From Thermogemmatispora onikobensis (GTDB lineage Bacteria; Chloroflexota; Ktedonobacteria; Ktedonobacterales; Ktedonobacteraceae): a stretch of DNA of 64,000 nt. Of this stretch, positions 43,746 to 52,222 are shown in pieces (within the stretch, counting starts at the first letter, position 1; each line of letters opens with the position of its first letter). The stretch lies in the NCBI RefSeq assembly GCF_001748285.1, contig NZ_BDGT01000006.1, forward strand, positions 124,001 through 188,000. The letters run 5' to 3'. Made by a program: the position numbers and the translations under genes. The notes beneath the pieces were generated by a model. It was given only the letters and a program-made list of their open reading frames with translations, was not told the DNA's origin and ran no database searches.

Positions 43746-44948
43746 TTAGCGCTCTCGTCCGGCAGCCCGTAGTACCAGGGCTTCAAGAGCCACACTGGCG
43801 GCTCCAACTAGGCCGGCGTCTTCGCCAAAAGTGGGAGCGACAAGCTCTACTGATTCTTCTCTGGTCAGAAAGGCTCGCTGGTGGAGCGAGACACTGACGG
43901 CAGAGAAGAAGAAATCACCGGCCTCGGCGATCGCCCCGTGCAAGACGATGCGGCTCGGATTCAAAATGTCGGTCAGCGTCGAAAGGGCAATCCCCAGCGA
44001 TTCGCCGCAAATGCGGACAACGGCGCGGGCCGCTTCATCTCCCTGGCGCGCAAGAGCCGCCAGCCGCCGCACGGCTTCCTTGGGACTGGCTGCCTCCTCG
44101 GGGAGAGCCAGGCCCTGCAGACTGGCCAGGCGCACGATGGCCGGCTCGGCGGCAATGGTCTCCAGGCAGCCACGGTTGCCACAGGCACAACGTTCGCCTT
44201 GCGGGTCGACGGTGATGTGGCCGATCTCGCCGGCGCTGCCGTGTGCCCCCCGATAGGGATAGCCGTTGACGATCAGGCCAGAGCCGATGCCGGTGCCGAC
44301 ATAGACGAAAGCGAAGTCGGGCCAGAAACGCCCCTGGCCGAGCAGCGCCTCGCCCAGCGCCATTGCGCGCACATTGTTTTCGATTGCCACCGGGCAGCTC
44401 AGCTGCTCAGCCAGCAGATCCCCCAGCGGGACCTTTTCCCAGCCTAGACGCGGCGCCCGCTTGACCAGGCCCCGCTCGCTGTCGACCAGGCCAACGACGC
44501 CCGCCCCCACACCCATAAGAGCGGCTTTCGTATATCCGTTGTCGGCCAGCAGATCGGCTAGCTGCTGGCCGATCAGAGTAACCGTCTCGTCAGGACTGAG
44601 AGGGTGCGGAGTGCTCACCAGGTTGCGCGCCAGCACGCGCCCGCGTAGAGTGCACAGCGCCAGACGTAGCGCGCTCACTCCCTGGTGTACTGCTCCAATG
44701 AGGGGACCATCGTCCGGCAAATCAAGCAGAATAGCGCTCGCCCCCACTCGCTTGCCTGGCGCTGGTCCGACCTCTCTCAATAGCCCGTCCTCGATCAGCT
44801 CGCGCGTAATGTGGCTGATAGCAGCCGCGGTCAGACCCGTGCGGTGCGCCAGATCGATCCGCGCCAGCGGCCCTTCCCGTAAGATGATGCGCAGGGCCTG
44901 CTCCCGGTTGACCTCGCGTAGCCCGTGCCGCGTCAGACTGGTGGTCAT
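43746..44948 (-). CDS. ROK family transcriptional regulator (XylR/NagC type)
   Basis: A 400-residue repressor. The N-terminal winged helix (EQALRIILREGPLARIDLAHRTGLTAAAISHITRELI region, residues about 15-55) precedes a sugar-kinase-like ROK domain: GVGAGVVGLVDSERG, VYVGTGIGSGLIVNG, GEIGHITVDPQGERCACGNRGCLE with the zinc-binding His and Cys, then NPSRIVLHGAI. The ATG at 44948 follows GAGGAGG; the GTG 18 bases upstream is less likely. It heads the minus-strand sugar operon and should respond to the sugar. An AT-rich palindrome directly upstream (44972-44994) is its likely operator. Confidence 0.92.
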   Translation of the reverse strand: MTTSLTRHGLREVNREQALRIILREGPLARIDLAHRTGLTAAAISHITRELIEDGLLREVGPAPGKRVGASAILLDLPDDGPLIGAVHQGVSALRLALCTLRGRVLARNLVSTPHPLSPDETVTLIGQQLADLLADNGYTKAALMGVGAGVVGLVDSERGLVKRAPRLGWEKVPLGDLLAEQLSCPVAIENNVRAMALGEALLGQGRFWPDFAFVYVGTGIGSGLIVNGYPYRGAHGSAGEIGHITVDPQGERCACGNRGCLETIAAEPAIVRLASLQGLALPEEAASPKEAVRRLAALARQGDEAARAVVRICGESLGIALSTLTDILNPSRIVLHGAIAEAGDFFFSAVSVSLHQRAFLTREESVELVAPTFGEDAGLVGAASVALEALVLRAAGRER

Positions 44949-44971
44949 CGCTCCTCCTCTCGCCACGTCTT

Positions 44972-44994
44972 AAATTGATTTAGTTAATTAATTT
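44972..44994. promoter_or_regulatory. AT-rich palindrome, probable ROK operator
   Basis: The 23-base site runs from AAATTGATTT to AATTAATTT and matches its own reverse complement at 18 of 23 positions. In an otherwise GC-rich region it stands out, and it sits 24 bp before the ROK start. ROK regulators bind similar AT-flanked sites. Confidence 0.6.
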
Positions 44995-45145
44995 GACGCC
45001 TTGTCCAAGACTATACCCGGCGATGACAACCCTGTCAAGGGGGAGGCGTCAGCCTGAAAGCGAAAGGTGATGAGGATAGCCGATGTGCGAAAGACTGAGT
45101 GGAGGAGCGGCCAGCCGCTGGCAAGCGGTGCGAGAGCCGCAGCCC

Positions 45146-45174
45146 TTGACAGTCCGCTGCTCGGTGACTATACT
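45146..45174 (+). promoter_or_regulatory. Consensus promoter of the sulfolactate-type operon
   Basis: TTGACA (45146-45151), a 17-base spacer and TATACT (45169-45174). A near-perfect sigma-70-like promoter directed at the SuyA-like gene 129 bp downstream. A GntR-type half-site pair begins 11 bases after the -10 box, so this strong promoter is probably repressed in the absence of inducer. Confidence 0.75.
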
Positions 45175-45184
45175 CCTCATCGTG

Positions 45185-45194
45185 TGGTCATACC
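45185..45194. promoter_or_regulatory. GntR/FadR-type operator
   Basis: TGGTCATACC has the GGT-N3-ACC symmetry of FadR-subfamily sites (TGGTCNGACCA in FadR). It overlaps the expected transcription start of the operon that ends in a GntR gene (50453-51262), its likely ligand-responsive repressor. Confidence 0.55.
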
Positions 45195-45219
45195 TCCTAC
45201 CTCTCGAATTGAGGAGGTA
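45191..45219. repeat. Inverted repeat in the 5' leader of the sulfolactate-type operon
   Basis: TACCTCCT (45191-45198) and AGGAGGTA (45212-45219) are perfect complements around 13 bases, within which CCTC/GAGG can extend the pairing. It overlaps the FadR-like site. Either a second operator or an RNA hairpin in the leader. Confidence 0.5.
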
Positions 45220-45302
45220 AAGAGAGGACCCCAGGAGAGTCTGGCGGCCTCAGAAGCCGTCAATCCCTCCGAAGAAGAGAAAAACAAGCGGGGAGCGTTT
45301 GT

Positions 45303-45641
45303 ATGAGCCAGGCTGACAGCCAGGCCCTGGAGGAGCGACGCGGCGCGTCGGCGGCGCCTGGTTTTCTTATTCACAACGAAGGCGACCATGTCGCTGTTGC
45401 CGTTCAAGATGTGCAGCCGGGTCGCCATCTTGCTGTCTACATGGACAGCGAGCGCGAGATCACCATCAGCGTTTTGGAAGCCATCCCTCTGGGGCACAAA
45501 GTAGCCCTCTGCGACCTGGACGAGGGGCAAGCGGTGATCGAATATAGTTTGCCGATCGGGCTGGCGCGCCGACCTATTCAGGCCGGGCAGCATATCCACA
45601 CTCACAACATCAGGAGCGCGCGATGGCAGAACAGCATTTAA
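45303..45641 (+). CDS. suyA: SuyA-like (2R)-sulfolactate sulfo-lyase small subunit / UxaA-type SAF domain protein
   Basis: A 112-residue SAF-domain protein: [46 protein letters not shown] and a C-terminal [11 protein letters not shown]. In single-chain altronate and galactarate dehydratases this domain is fused to the large part; in sulfolactate sulfo-lyase it is a separate subunit. The HNEGDHV and HTHN-x-x-x-ARW segments resemble SuyA as I recall it. It overlaps the next gene by 19 bp. ATG follows GGGGAG. If not SuyA, it is a split UxaA-family dehydratase subunit. Confidence 0.75.
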   Translation: MSQADSQALEERRGASAAPGFLIHNEGDHVAVAVQDVQPGRHLAVYMDSEREITISVLEAIPLGHKVALCDLDEGQAVIEYSLPIGLARRPIQAGQHIHTHNIRSARWQNSI

Positions 45642-46780
45642 GCGGTTACCGTCGTCCTGACGGTCGTGTAGGCATTCGTAACCACGTCGTTATTTTGCCC
45701 GTTGACGACCTCTCCAACGCCGTCTGCGAGGCCGTGGCGCGCACGGTACCCGGAACGCTGGCCCTGCCCCATGCCTATGGGCGATTGCAGTACGGTGCCG
45801 ACCTGGAGCTGACCTTTCGCACCCTGGCGGGGACCGGGGCCAACCCGAACGTCGCGGCGGTAGTTGTCATTGGGATCGAGCCGAACTGGACCCAGCGCAT
45901 TGTTGAAGGTATCGCTCCCAGCGGCAAGCCGGTTGAAGGCTTCTCCATCGAGCGTTTTGGCGACCTCAAGACCCTGGAGAGAGCCGCGCGCGTGGCACAG
46001 CTCATGCTGCAGGACGCCTCAGAGCTGCGCCGGGAGCCGCTGGCGCGCGAAGAAGTGGTCATCAGCATCAAGTGTGGCGAGTCCGACACCACCACCGGGC
46101 TGGCCTCCTGTCCGACGGTGGCCCAGGTCGTTGATCGCCATGTCCAGGCGGGGGGCACGGTCATCTTCGGCGAGACCTCCGAGCTGACGGGCGGCGAGCA
46201 TCTGATCGCTCAGCGCTGCATTGACGAGGCGGTGCGGGCCCGCTTCCAGGCCATGTATGAGGACTACATTCGCGAGATCGAGGCCAGTGGTGCCAACCTG
46301 CTGGGATCGCAGCCGACGCAGGGCAATATCCGCGGTGGTCTGAGCACCATCGAGGAGAAGGCACTCGGCAATATTGCCAAGACCGGCACCGTGCCAGTAG
46401 CAGATGCCCTGGAGCCGGCCCAGGCCCCGACCAGGCGCGGACTCAATTTCATGGACTCTTCTTCGGCGGCTGCTGAGTTCATCACCCTGATGGGGGCAGC
46501 GGGCGCCGTTCTGCATTTGTTCCCCACGGGGCAAGGCAATATCGTCGGCCATCCGATTGTGCCTGTCATCAAGATTACGGCCAATCCCTTGACGGCGGAA
46601 ACGATGGCCGAGCACATCGATCTCGACGTCTCGGGGCTGCTCCGGCGCGAGTATGGCCTGCGTGAGGCGGGGGACCGTCTGATGGCCCTCATTGATCGCA
46701 CGATCAATGGCCGTCTGACCTGCGCTGAAGCCCTGGGCCATCGTGAATTTGTCTTGACAAAACTCTATCGCAGTGCCTGA
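45623..46780 (+). CDS. suyB: SuyB-like (2R)-sulfolactate sulfo-lyase large subunit / UxaA-family lyase
   Basis: A 385-residue large subunit. [81 protein letters not shown] and [31 protein letters not shown] are the core landmarks; the Cys residues probably serve the iron centre. The 'LPVDDxSNAxCEAV' and '[10 protein letters not shown]' wording matches sulfolactate lyases better than altronate dehydratases as I remember them. The reaction would be (R)-sulfolactate to pyruvate plus sulfite. The substrate call is inference supported by the neighbouring dehydrogenases. Confidence 0.75.
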   Translation: MAEQHLSGYRRPDGRVGIRNHVVILPVDDLSNAVCEAVARTVPGTLALPHAYGRLQYGADLELTFRTLAGTGANPNVAAVVVIGIEPNWTQRIVEGIAPSGKPVEGFSIERFGDLKTLERAARVAQLMLQDASELRREPLAREEVVISIKCGESDTTTGLASCPTVAQVVDRHVQAGGTVIFGETSELTGGEHLIAQRCIDEAVRARFQAMYEDYIREIEASGANLLGSQPTQGNIRGGLSTIEEKALGNIAKTGTVPVADALEPAQAPTRRGLNFMDSSSAAAEFITLMGAAGAVLHLFPTGQGNIVGHPIVPVIKITANPLTAETMAEHIDLDVSGLLRREYGLREAGDRLMALIDRTINGRLTCAEALGHREFVLTKLYRSA

Positions 46781-46855
46781 GCCGGCCCGCTGATTGAACC
46801 TGGTCAAAAGGAACGCATTGCTACAGCGAACGGAACAGAAGGACGATCTATCGCT

Positions 46856-48304
46856 ATGGCTGATCACAGTTTTTCGAGGCCCGCCTCATTCTACATTCGG
46901 GGAGAGTGGTGCCCTCCCGCTGAGGGCAGCCTGCGGGAGGTCCGCAATCCTGCCGATGGCTCGCTGGTAGCGGCCATTGGCTATGGCAGCCGGGCTGAGG
47001 CGCTGGCGGCGGCTAATGCGGCCCAGGAAGCCTTTCCGGCCTGGGCGGGCCTACCGGCGCGGGCGCGGGCCGACCTGCTCTTGCAGGCCAGTCGCTTGCT
47101 ACAGGAGCGAGCTGAGGGCATCGGCTACCTGCTGGCTTTAGAATCGGGCAAGCGCTTACCGGAGGCCGTTGCTGAGGTGCGCTTTGCGGTGGAATATCTG
47201 CGCTGGTTCGCCGAGCAGGTGCGGCGCCCGGAGGGTGAGCTGCTGCGTCCTGAGACTCCTCAGCGGCGGCAGCTCACCCTCCGGCAGCCCTGTGGGGTGG
47301 CGCTCTGCTTAACGCCCTGGAACTTCCCGGTCTCGATTCAGGCGCGCAAAATCGCTGCTGCCCTGGCTGCCGGCTGCACCATCGTCTCGCGTCCCTCGGA
47401 GAAAGCGCCGCTGGCCGTCATTGAACTCTTCCGCTGCCTGCACGAGGCGGGTCTGCCGCCTGGAGTGGCCAATCTGGTCCACGGGCCGGCGGCAGAGATC
47501 ACTGCGACCTTGCTGCAGCATCCTGCTGTGCGTGTCGTCAGCTTCACCGGTTCGACCGAGGTTGGGCGCCAGATTCTGCGTCAGGCGGCGGAGCGGGTGG
47601 TTCGTCCCCTGTTGGAGCTGGGAGGCAACGCCCCCTTTATCGTCTTCGCCGATGCCGACCTGGAGCGCGCGGTTGAGGGGGCCATGCTGGCGAAGTTCCG
47701 CAACAACGGGCAATCGTGCATCGCGGCCAATCGCTTTTTCGTGGAGGCATCGATCTTTGCTGAATTTGTCGAGCGCTTCGCGGCCCGCATCAACGCCATG
47801 CGTGTCGGCAATCCCGTTCAAGAGCCGATACCTGATCTCGGCCCTGTGATCGACGAGCAACGTCAGCACGCCCTCACCAGGCTGGTGGAGGAGGCTCAAG
47901 CGCAGGGGGCCCGCGTTGTCACCGAAGCGGTGACAGTTCCTGCCCAGGGAAGCTTCGTCGTGCCGACCCTCCTGGTCGATCTCCCTGTCGAAAGTGCGCT
48001 TGCCCAGGAGGAGATCTTCGGTCCTGTCGCGCTCGTTTTCCCGTTCGAGACGGAAGAGGAGGTCATTGAGCGAGCAAATGCTGGAGAGATGGGCTTAGCG
48101 GCCTATTTCTACACGCGCCAGCTTGAGCGATCCTGGCGTGTGGCGGAAGCCCTGGAAGCGGGGATCATTGGATTGAATGCGCCTTTGCCATCGGTGGCCT
48201 ATGCCCCGATGGGCGGCCTCAAGCAGAGCGGCCTGGGGCGTGAAGGCTCGCATGAGGGCCTTGATGAGTTTCAAGAGATCAAATATCTCTGCTGTGAGTG
48301 GTGA
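46856..48304 (+). CDS. NAD(P)-dependent aldehyde dehydrogenase (candidate sulfolactaldehyde dehydrogenase)
   Basis: A 482-residue aldehyde dehydrogenase of the succinate-semialdehyde branch: CLTPWNFPVSIQARKIAAALAAGCT, SFTGSTEVGRQILRQA, the general base Glu in LELGGNAPF, and the catalytic Cys in NNGQSCIAANRFFV. It lies between the SuyAB-like genes and the two hydroxyacid dehydrogenases. SSADH-like enzymes oxidise sulfolactaldehyde in sulfoglycolysis, which fits the product of the transaldolase in the divergent operon. Succinate or malonate semialdehyde remain possible substrates. Confidence 0.88.
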   Translation: MADHSFSRPASFYIRGEWCPPAEGSLREVRNPADGSLVAAIGYGSRAEALAAANAAQEAFPAWAGLPARARADLLLQASRLLQERAEGIGYLLALESGKRLPEAVAEVRFAVEYLRWFAEQVRRPEGELLRPETPQRRQLTLRQPCGVALCLTPWNFPVSIQARKIAAALAAGCTIVSRPSEKAPLAVIELFRCLHEAGLPPGVANLVHGPAAEITATLLQHPAVRVVSFTGSTEVGRQILRQAAERVVRPLLELGGNAPFIVFADADLERAVEGAMLAKFRNNGQSCIAANRFFVEASIFAEFVERFAARINAMRVGNPVQEPIPDLGPVIDEQRQHALTRLVEEAQAQGARVVTEAVTVPAQGSFVVPTLLVDLPVESALAQEEIFGPVALVFPFETEEEVIERANAGEMGLAAYFYTRQLERSWRVAEALEAGIIGLNAPLPSVAYAPMGGLKQSGLGREGSHEGLDEFQEIKYLCCEW

Positions 48305-48341
48305 GCTCCTGCTGGCAGCCTCGACCAAAGGAGGAAGCACG

Positions 48342-49280
48342 GTGTTGATTGTTGTCAGCGAGTGGCTGGCCTCGCCTGGCCCTGAATTGCTGGCGGCCTC
48401 GGGCCACACGATTTGCCTTGATCCCGTGCTCTGGCGTGATCCTGAGCGTCTGCGGGAGCTCGTGGCCGAAGCTGAGGCGCTCATTGTGCGCAATCAGACG
48501 CGGGTCACGGCCTCCCTCGTAGAGGCGGCGCCGCGCCTGCGAGTGGTTGGGCGCCTGGGTGTGGGACTCGATAACATCGACCTGGAGGCACTGCGATCTC
48601 GCGGGATCGAGCTGGTGACGGCGCGCCAGGCCAACGCCATCGCTGTCGCCGAGTATGTCATGGCGGCCATGCTGCAGGTGGCGCGCAACCTGGCGGCAGC
48701 GGATGCCAGTGTGCGGGCCGGCAAGTGGGAGCGGGAGCAGCTCGGAGGAACAGAGCTGTGGGGGCGTACCCTGGGCCTGGTTGGTGTAGGGGAGATTGGA
48801 AGGCGTGTGGCCAGGCGCGCTCTGGCCTTTGGGATGGGCGTGATCGGCTATGATCCCTTTATCGGTCCCTACGACTATGCACCGGCGGAGCTAGGGATTC
48901 GTCTGCTCCCGCTCGCCGAGGTACTGGCGCAGGCCGATGTCGTGAGCGTGCATGTGCCTCTCTCGCCGGAGACCTATCATCTGCTTGATGCCTCTCGGCT
49001 GGCTCAGATGCGCTCCCAGGCTGTTCTGATCAATACGTCGCGTGGTGGCATTGTCGATGAAAACGCGCTGGTCGAGGCGCTCGCCGCGGGACGGCTACGT
49101 TATGCCGTGCTGGATGTCACTGAGGAGGAGCCGCTGCCGGCGGAGAGTCCTTTGCGCTCCTGTCCTTCTGTGCTGCTCACGCCACATATCGCTGGTCTAA
49201 CGGCGGAGGCCCAGGAACGAACCTCGCGCCTGGTAGTGACGGAGGTCCTGCAGCGCTTAGCCGGCCTCTCAGTCGGATAA
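48342..49280 (+). CDS. D-isomer-type 2-hydroxyacid dehydrogenase, PGDH-like (candidate SlcC, (S)-sulfolactate dehydrogenase)
   Basis: A 312-residue NAD-dependent dehydrogenase of the phosphoglycerate dehydrogenase type. The NAD motif is LGLVGVGEIGRRVARRAL; the catalytic Arg is in INTSRGGIVDE, followed by Glu (DVTEEEPLP) and His (LTPHIAGLT). The GTG at 48342 is chosen because AAAGGAGG lies 7 bases before it; the ATG upstream lies inside the aldehyde dehydrogenase gene. In bacteria that invert sulfolactate, SlcC (this family) oxidises the S form to sulfopyruvate. The role is inferred from its position between SuyAB-like and ComC-like genes. Confidence 0.85.
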   Translation: MLIVVSEWLASPGPELLAASGHTICLDPVLWRDPERLRELVAEAEALIVRNQTRVTASLVEAAPRLRVVGRLGVGLDNIDLEALRSRGIELVTARQANAIAVAEYVMAAMLQVARNLAAADASVRAGKWEREQLGGTELWGRTLGLVGVGEIGRRVARRALAFGMGVIGYDPFIGPYDYAPAELGIRLLPLAEVLAQADVVSVHVPLSPETYHLLDASRLAQMRSQAVLINTSRGGIVDENALVEALAAGRLRYAVLDVTEEEPLPAESPLRSCPSVLLTPHIAGLTAEAQERTSRLVVTEVLQRLAGLSVG

Positions 49281-49365
49281 GCAGGCGAGAACATGGCTGC
49301 GATTCGCCTGAGAGGTGGTCTCTCCGCTAAGGGGGGAAGTTTCTGTCGCGAAAGGAGGGACAACA

Positions 49366-50448
49366 ATGGCAGATACGGCTGGCGCGGCGCCAGCTCTGGT
49401 GAAGGCCGCGGAGCTGGAGCGGTTTGCCACGGCTGTCATGGAGGCCGTCGGTCTGCCAGGTGCTGACGCACGCACGGTAGCCTGGGCCCTGGTGACGGCC
49501 AACCTAGAAGGAATCGATACGCACGGAGTTTCTCGTCTGGCTCTCTATGCGCGGCGGGTCCGCGCCGGTCTGGCTGCCGCCCGTCCCCGGTTGCGCTGGA
49601 GTCATCCGGCGCCGGCGGTGGCCCTGCTCGATGCGGATAACGCACTCGGCCCGGTGGCTGCCGTGGCGGCGATGGACGAGGCTGTGCGTCTGGCCCGCAG
49701 CCAGGGGAGCGGCATGGTGGCGGTCGCCCATACCAATCACGCGGCGGCGCTCTCGGCCTATGTTGAGCGCGCGACCGAGGCTGACTGTCTGGCGCTGATG
49801 GTCTGTAATACGCCGCCGGCCATGCCGCCCTGGGGTGGGCGCCGGGCTTTTCTCGGCACCAATCCGCTGGCGTTTGCTGCGCCCGGGGCTGTGCCCGGAG
49901 AGCCGCCAGTGGTGATCGATATGGCGACAACCGTTGTGGCACGTGGTAATATTATCATGGCCGCTCGTAAGGGGCGTGCGATCCCCGAGGGGTGGGCCGT
50001 TGACGCTGAGGGGTGCTCTACGACGGATGCTCAGGCCGCGCTGGCCGGGGCTGTGCTGCCGATGGCTGGCCCCAAGGGCTATGCGCTGGCCCTGATGATC
50101 GAGATCCTCTCGGCGATCGTGCCGGGCTCAAGTTGGGGACCACATGTACGCTCGCCGTATGAGGACTGGACGAGACCGACCGACGCGGGCCTCTGGTGCC
50201 TGGCGCTCTCTCTGCCGGCGCTGATGCCCCTGGAGATCTATCAGCAGCGCCTGGGGGGCCTGCTGGGGGCGCTCCAGCAGGAGCCTGCTGCCCCCGGCGA
50301 GGAGATCCGCATCCCTGGGGCGCGGCGAGCGGCGACACGGGCCCAGCGCCTGGCTCAGGGCATTCCCCTTGATTCGGCGACACACGCCGAGCTGGCTGCA
50401 CTGAGTGCGGAGCTTGGCGTCAGGCCACCTGTCTGGAGCACACCGTAG
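49366..50448 (+). CDS. Malate/L-lactate dehydrogenase-family oxidoreductase (candidate ComC, (R)-sulfolactate dehydrogenase)
   Basis: A 360-residue Ldh/ComC-fold NAD(P)H enzyme: GIDTHGVSRLALYARRVRAG, MVAVAHTNHAAALSAYVERA, FLGTNPLAFAAPG, DMATTVVARGNI and GPKGYALALMIEILSAIV are the family blocks. ComC-type members reduce sulfopyruvate to (R)-sulfolactate, the isomer cleaved by SuyAB. It follows the SlcC-like gene after 85 bp, and the GntR gene starts 4 bp after its stop. ATG at 49366 follows AAAGGAGGG. Other members act on malate, ureidoglycolate or 2,3-diketogulonate. Confidence 0.85.
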   Translation: MADTAGAAPALVKAAELERFATAVMEAVGLPGADARTVAWALVTANLEGIDTHGVSRLALYARRVRAGLAAARPRLRWSHPAPAVALLDADNALGPVAAVAAMDEAVRLARSQGSGMVAVAHTNHAAALSAYVERATEADCLALMVCNTPPAMPPWGGRRAFLGTNPLAFAAPGAVPGEPPVVIDMATTVVARGNIIMAARKGRAIPEGWAVDAEGCSTTDAQAALAGAVLPMAGPKGYALALMIEILSAIVPGSSWGPHVRSPYEDWTRPTDAGLWCLALSLPALMPLEIYQQRLGGLLGALQQEPAAPGEEIRIPGARRAATRAQRLAQGIPLDSATHAELAALSAELGVRPPVWSTP

Positions 50449-50452
50449 AGCA

Positions 50453-51262
50453 ATGGGTGTCTTTCAACCAGTACAAGATGATCATCGCAGCCTGGAGGGG
50501 CGCATCGTTTCCTATATTCGTGACCTGGTCGAGCAGGGTGTACTGACGCCTGGCGAGCGCCTGCCGCCGGAGCGTGAGCTGGCTGCCCAGTTGCGGGTGA
50601 GCCGCACGGCGCTGCGGGAGGCGCTGCATACGCTGGCGGCCCTCGGCCTGGTGGAGGCGCGGCATGGTCGCGGAGTCTTTGTGGTTGGGGGATCGCTGCA
50701 GGCCACGGCGCAGCGCCTATCGCTGGCTCTGGAGGCTCGCGAGACGGAAGAGGAAAGCGTGGCGCGCGTTCGTCAGCTCTTCGAGATTCGCCGGGTACTG
50801 GAGGGGGCGGCAGCCGAGTGGGCGGCCCTGCGTGCGCAACCGGAGCAGATTGCAGAAATGCAGACCGTCCTCGCCAAAGATCGCGCCCTCCGCACCGCTG
50901 AGGAGGTTGACCGGGCGCTCATCAGCGAGCTGGATGGGCAACTCCACGCCTTGATTGCTGCCAGTACGGCCAATCGCCTGCTGGTCTTGCTCATGGCTTC
51001 CCTGCTTGATGAGCTGGCGACGGCGCGCAGTCGCAGCCTGGCCTTGCCGGAGCGCATCAGGCGCTCGCTCGAACAGCATACGGCCATCGTGGAGGCGATC
51101 GCTGCTCGTGATCCGCAGGCAGCCCGCGCAGCTATGATTGCTCATCTCGACGATGTTGAGCAGGCTATCGTCCACAGTCTGAAGGCCCAGGGCAGCGGCA
51201 ATCAGCAAGAGCGGCAGGCGACCCAAGATCAGAACCAGCTCACTCAGACGCAGGACGAGTGA
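50453..51262 (+). CDS. GntR family transcriptional regulator (FadR/FCD subfamily)
   Basis: A 269-residue regulator with an N-terminal winged helix (GERLPPERELAAQLRVSRTALREALHTLAALGLVEARHGRGVFV, residues about 30-75) and a C-terminal all-helical FCD effector domain (FEIRRVLEGAAAEWAALRA ... HLDDVEQAI). The ATG at 50453 is 4 bp after the Ldh-type gene; an earlier in-frame ATG is inside that gene. Last gene of the operon; it probably represses it through TGGTCATACC at 45185-45194. The effector is likely a pathway acid. Confidence 0.9.
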   Translation: MGVFQPVQDDHRSLEGRIVSYIRDLVEQGVLTPGERLPPERELAAQLRVSRTALREALHTLAALGLVEARHGRGVFVVGGSLQATAQRLSLALEARETEEESVARVRQLFEIRRVLEGAAAEWAALRAQPEQIAEMQTVLAKDRALRTAEEVDRALISELDGQLHALIAASTANRLLVLLMASLLDELATARSRSLALPERIRRSLEQHTAIVEAIAARDPQAARAAMIAHLDDVEQAIVHSLKAQGSGNQQERQATQDQNQLTQTQDE

Positions 51263-51432
51263 AGCCTATCTACGCGACTGAGGGGCGAACCTGATCGCAT
51301 CGAGCCAGTTGCTCCAACTTGTGCATCGGGATCAGCCGACGAGAGGTCAGCACCATGATTTGATAGGTAAGACCTCTGTTGCCTCTACCTCCTCTTTCTC
51401 TCCGTCAGATTCCCAGAGGAAACTACAGGAGA

Positions 51433-52179
51433 CTATGGCTCTTCTGGCAGTTCGTACCAGCGCACACGTTCGCCGATGATGGCCCGCCAACGCCAGCGCC
51501 AGCCTTTGCGAGTGGCTTCGATCGCCTCCTGCAGCTGCAGGAGGCGATTATGCAGTAGCGTCAGCGTATCATTCCTCTCGACCAAAAGAGCAGCGCGTTC
51601 TCTTAAGACAGAGAGATTCGTCGTCACAGTCTTCCAGAGGCCCCAGTCGCGGGCGAGCAGGGTGGCAATGCGACTGACATTCAACAGGCCCGGTTCATCG
51701 TGTGCCCCCCAGGGAGCGGCCAACATCAGGGCGAGCGCATCCCGCATATCTTTCTCCGTAAGCTCCACAATCTGAAGCTTCGTCAGTAAAAGATCTGCGA
51801 GCGGTAGCGTCACAGGCTGGAGGGCGAGGCGATCGGAGAGTGCAAGACGGTGGCACATCTGGAATTCATCAATGAATATATCCACTTTTTCGCCTTGAGC
51901 GAAATACATCAGGCGATAGCGGCCATGCAGCACGTTGAAGGCCTTATTCGGGAGGAAGCCCAGCTCTTCCAGCCACTGCTGCACACGGCGGCGTTGAGAG
52001 CTGGTCGTGAAGAGATCGAGATCGCCGGGCTGTCGGAGCAGAGAGGGGGGGACCTGGGCGCGCGCAGCATGGAACTGCACTGCATGCCCGCCGAGCAGCC
52101 GGGCGCCGATGTCAGGTCCCGTCATGAGGGTTTCTAGCAGCGTCTTCGACCAGTGGCTCGTTGGCAGACTCGTCTCCAT
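51433..52179 (-). CDS. Nucleotidyltransferase-like protein (AbiEii/MNT fold)
   Basis: A 248-residue protein with a nucleotidyltransferase-type N-terminus: LLGGHAVQFHAAR followed by QPGDLDLFTT (the DxD metal pair) and later VDIFIDEF. The C-terminal 100 residues are helical. Members include AbiEii-like toxins and sugar/aminoglycoside nucleotidyltransferases; no antitoxin gene is adjacent. It is last in a minus-strand run (ureohydrolase, metallophosphoesterase, permease), 43 bp after the permease gene. Function not assigned. Confidence 0.6.
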   Translation of the reverse strand: METSLPTSHWSKTLLETLMTGPDIGARLLGGHAVQFHAARAQVPPSLLRQPGDLDLFTTSSQRRRVQQWLEELGFLPNKAFNVLHGRYRLMYFAQGEKVDIFIDEFQMCHRLALSDRLALQPVTLPLADLLLTKLQIVELTEKDMRDALALMLAAPWGAHDEPGLLNVSRIATLLARDWGLWKTVTTNLSVLRERAALLVERNDTLTLLHNRLLQLQEAIEATRKGWRWRWRAIIGERVRWYELPEEP

Positions 52180-52222
52180 TGCTGTTTGCTCCTGGCGAAG
52201 TAATCGAGAGCGTCAACAAAGC

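Noticed and set aside
35209..44948. Plain alpha-xyloside utilisation operon as the full explanation
   Set aside because: It fits GH31 motifs and the ROK regulator, but leaves the transaldolase and the divergent lyase/dehydrogenase set unexplained; kept as the main alternative rather than adopted.
45067..45306. 79-codon plus-strand open frame before the SuyA-like gene
   Set aside because: It covers the consensus promoter, operator and leader hairpin and has no family resemblance.
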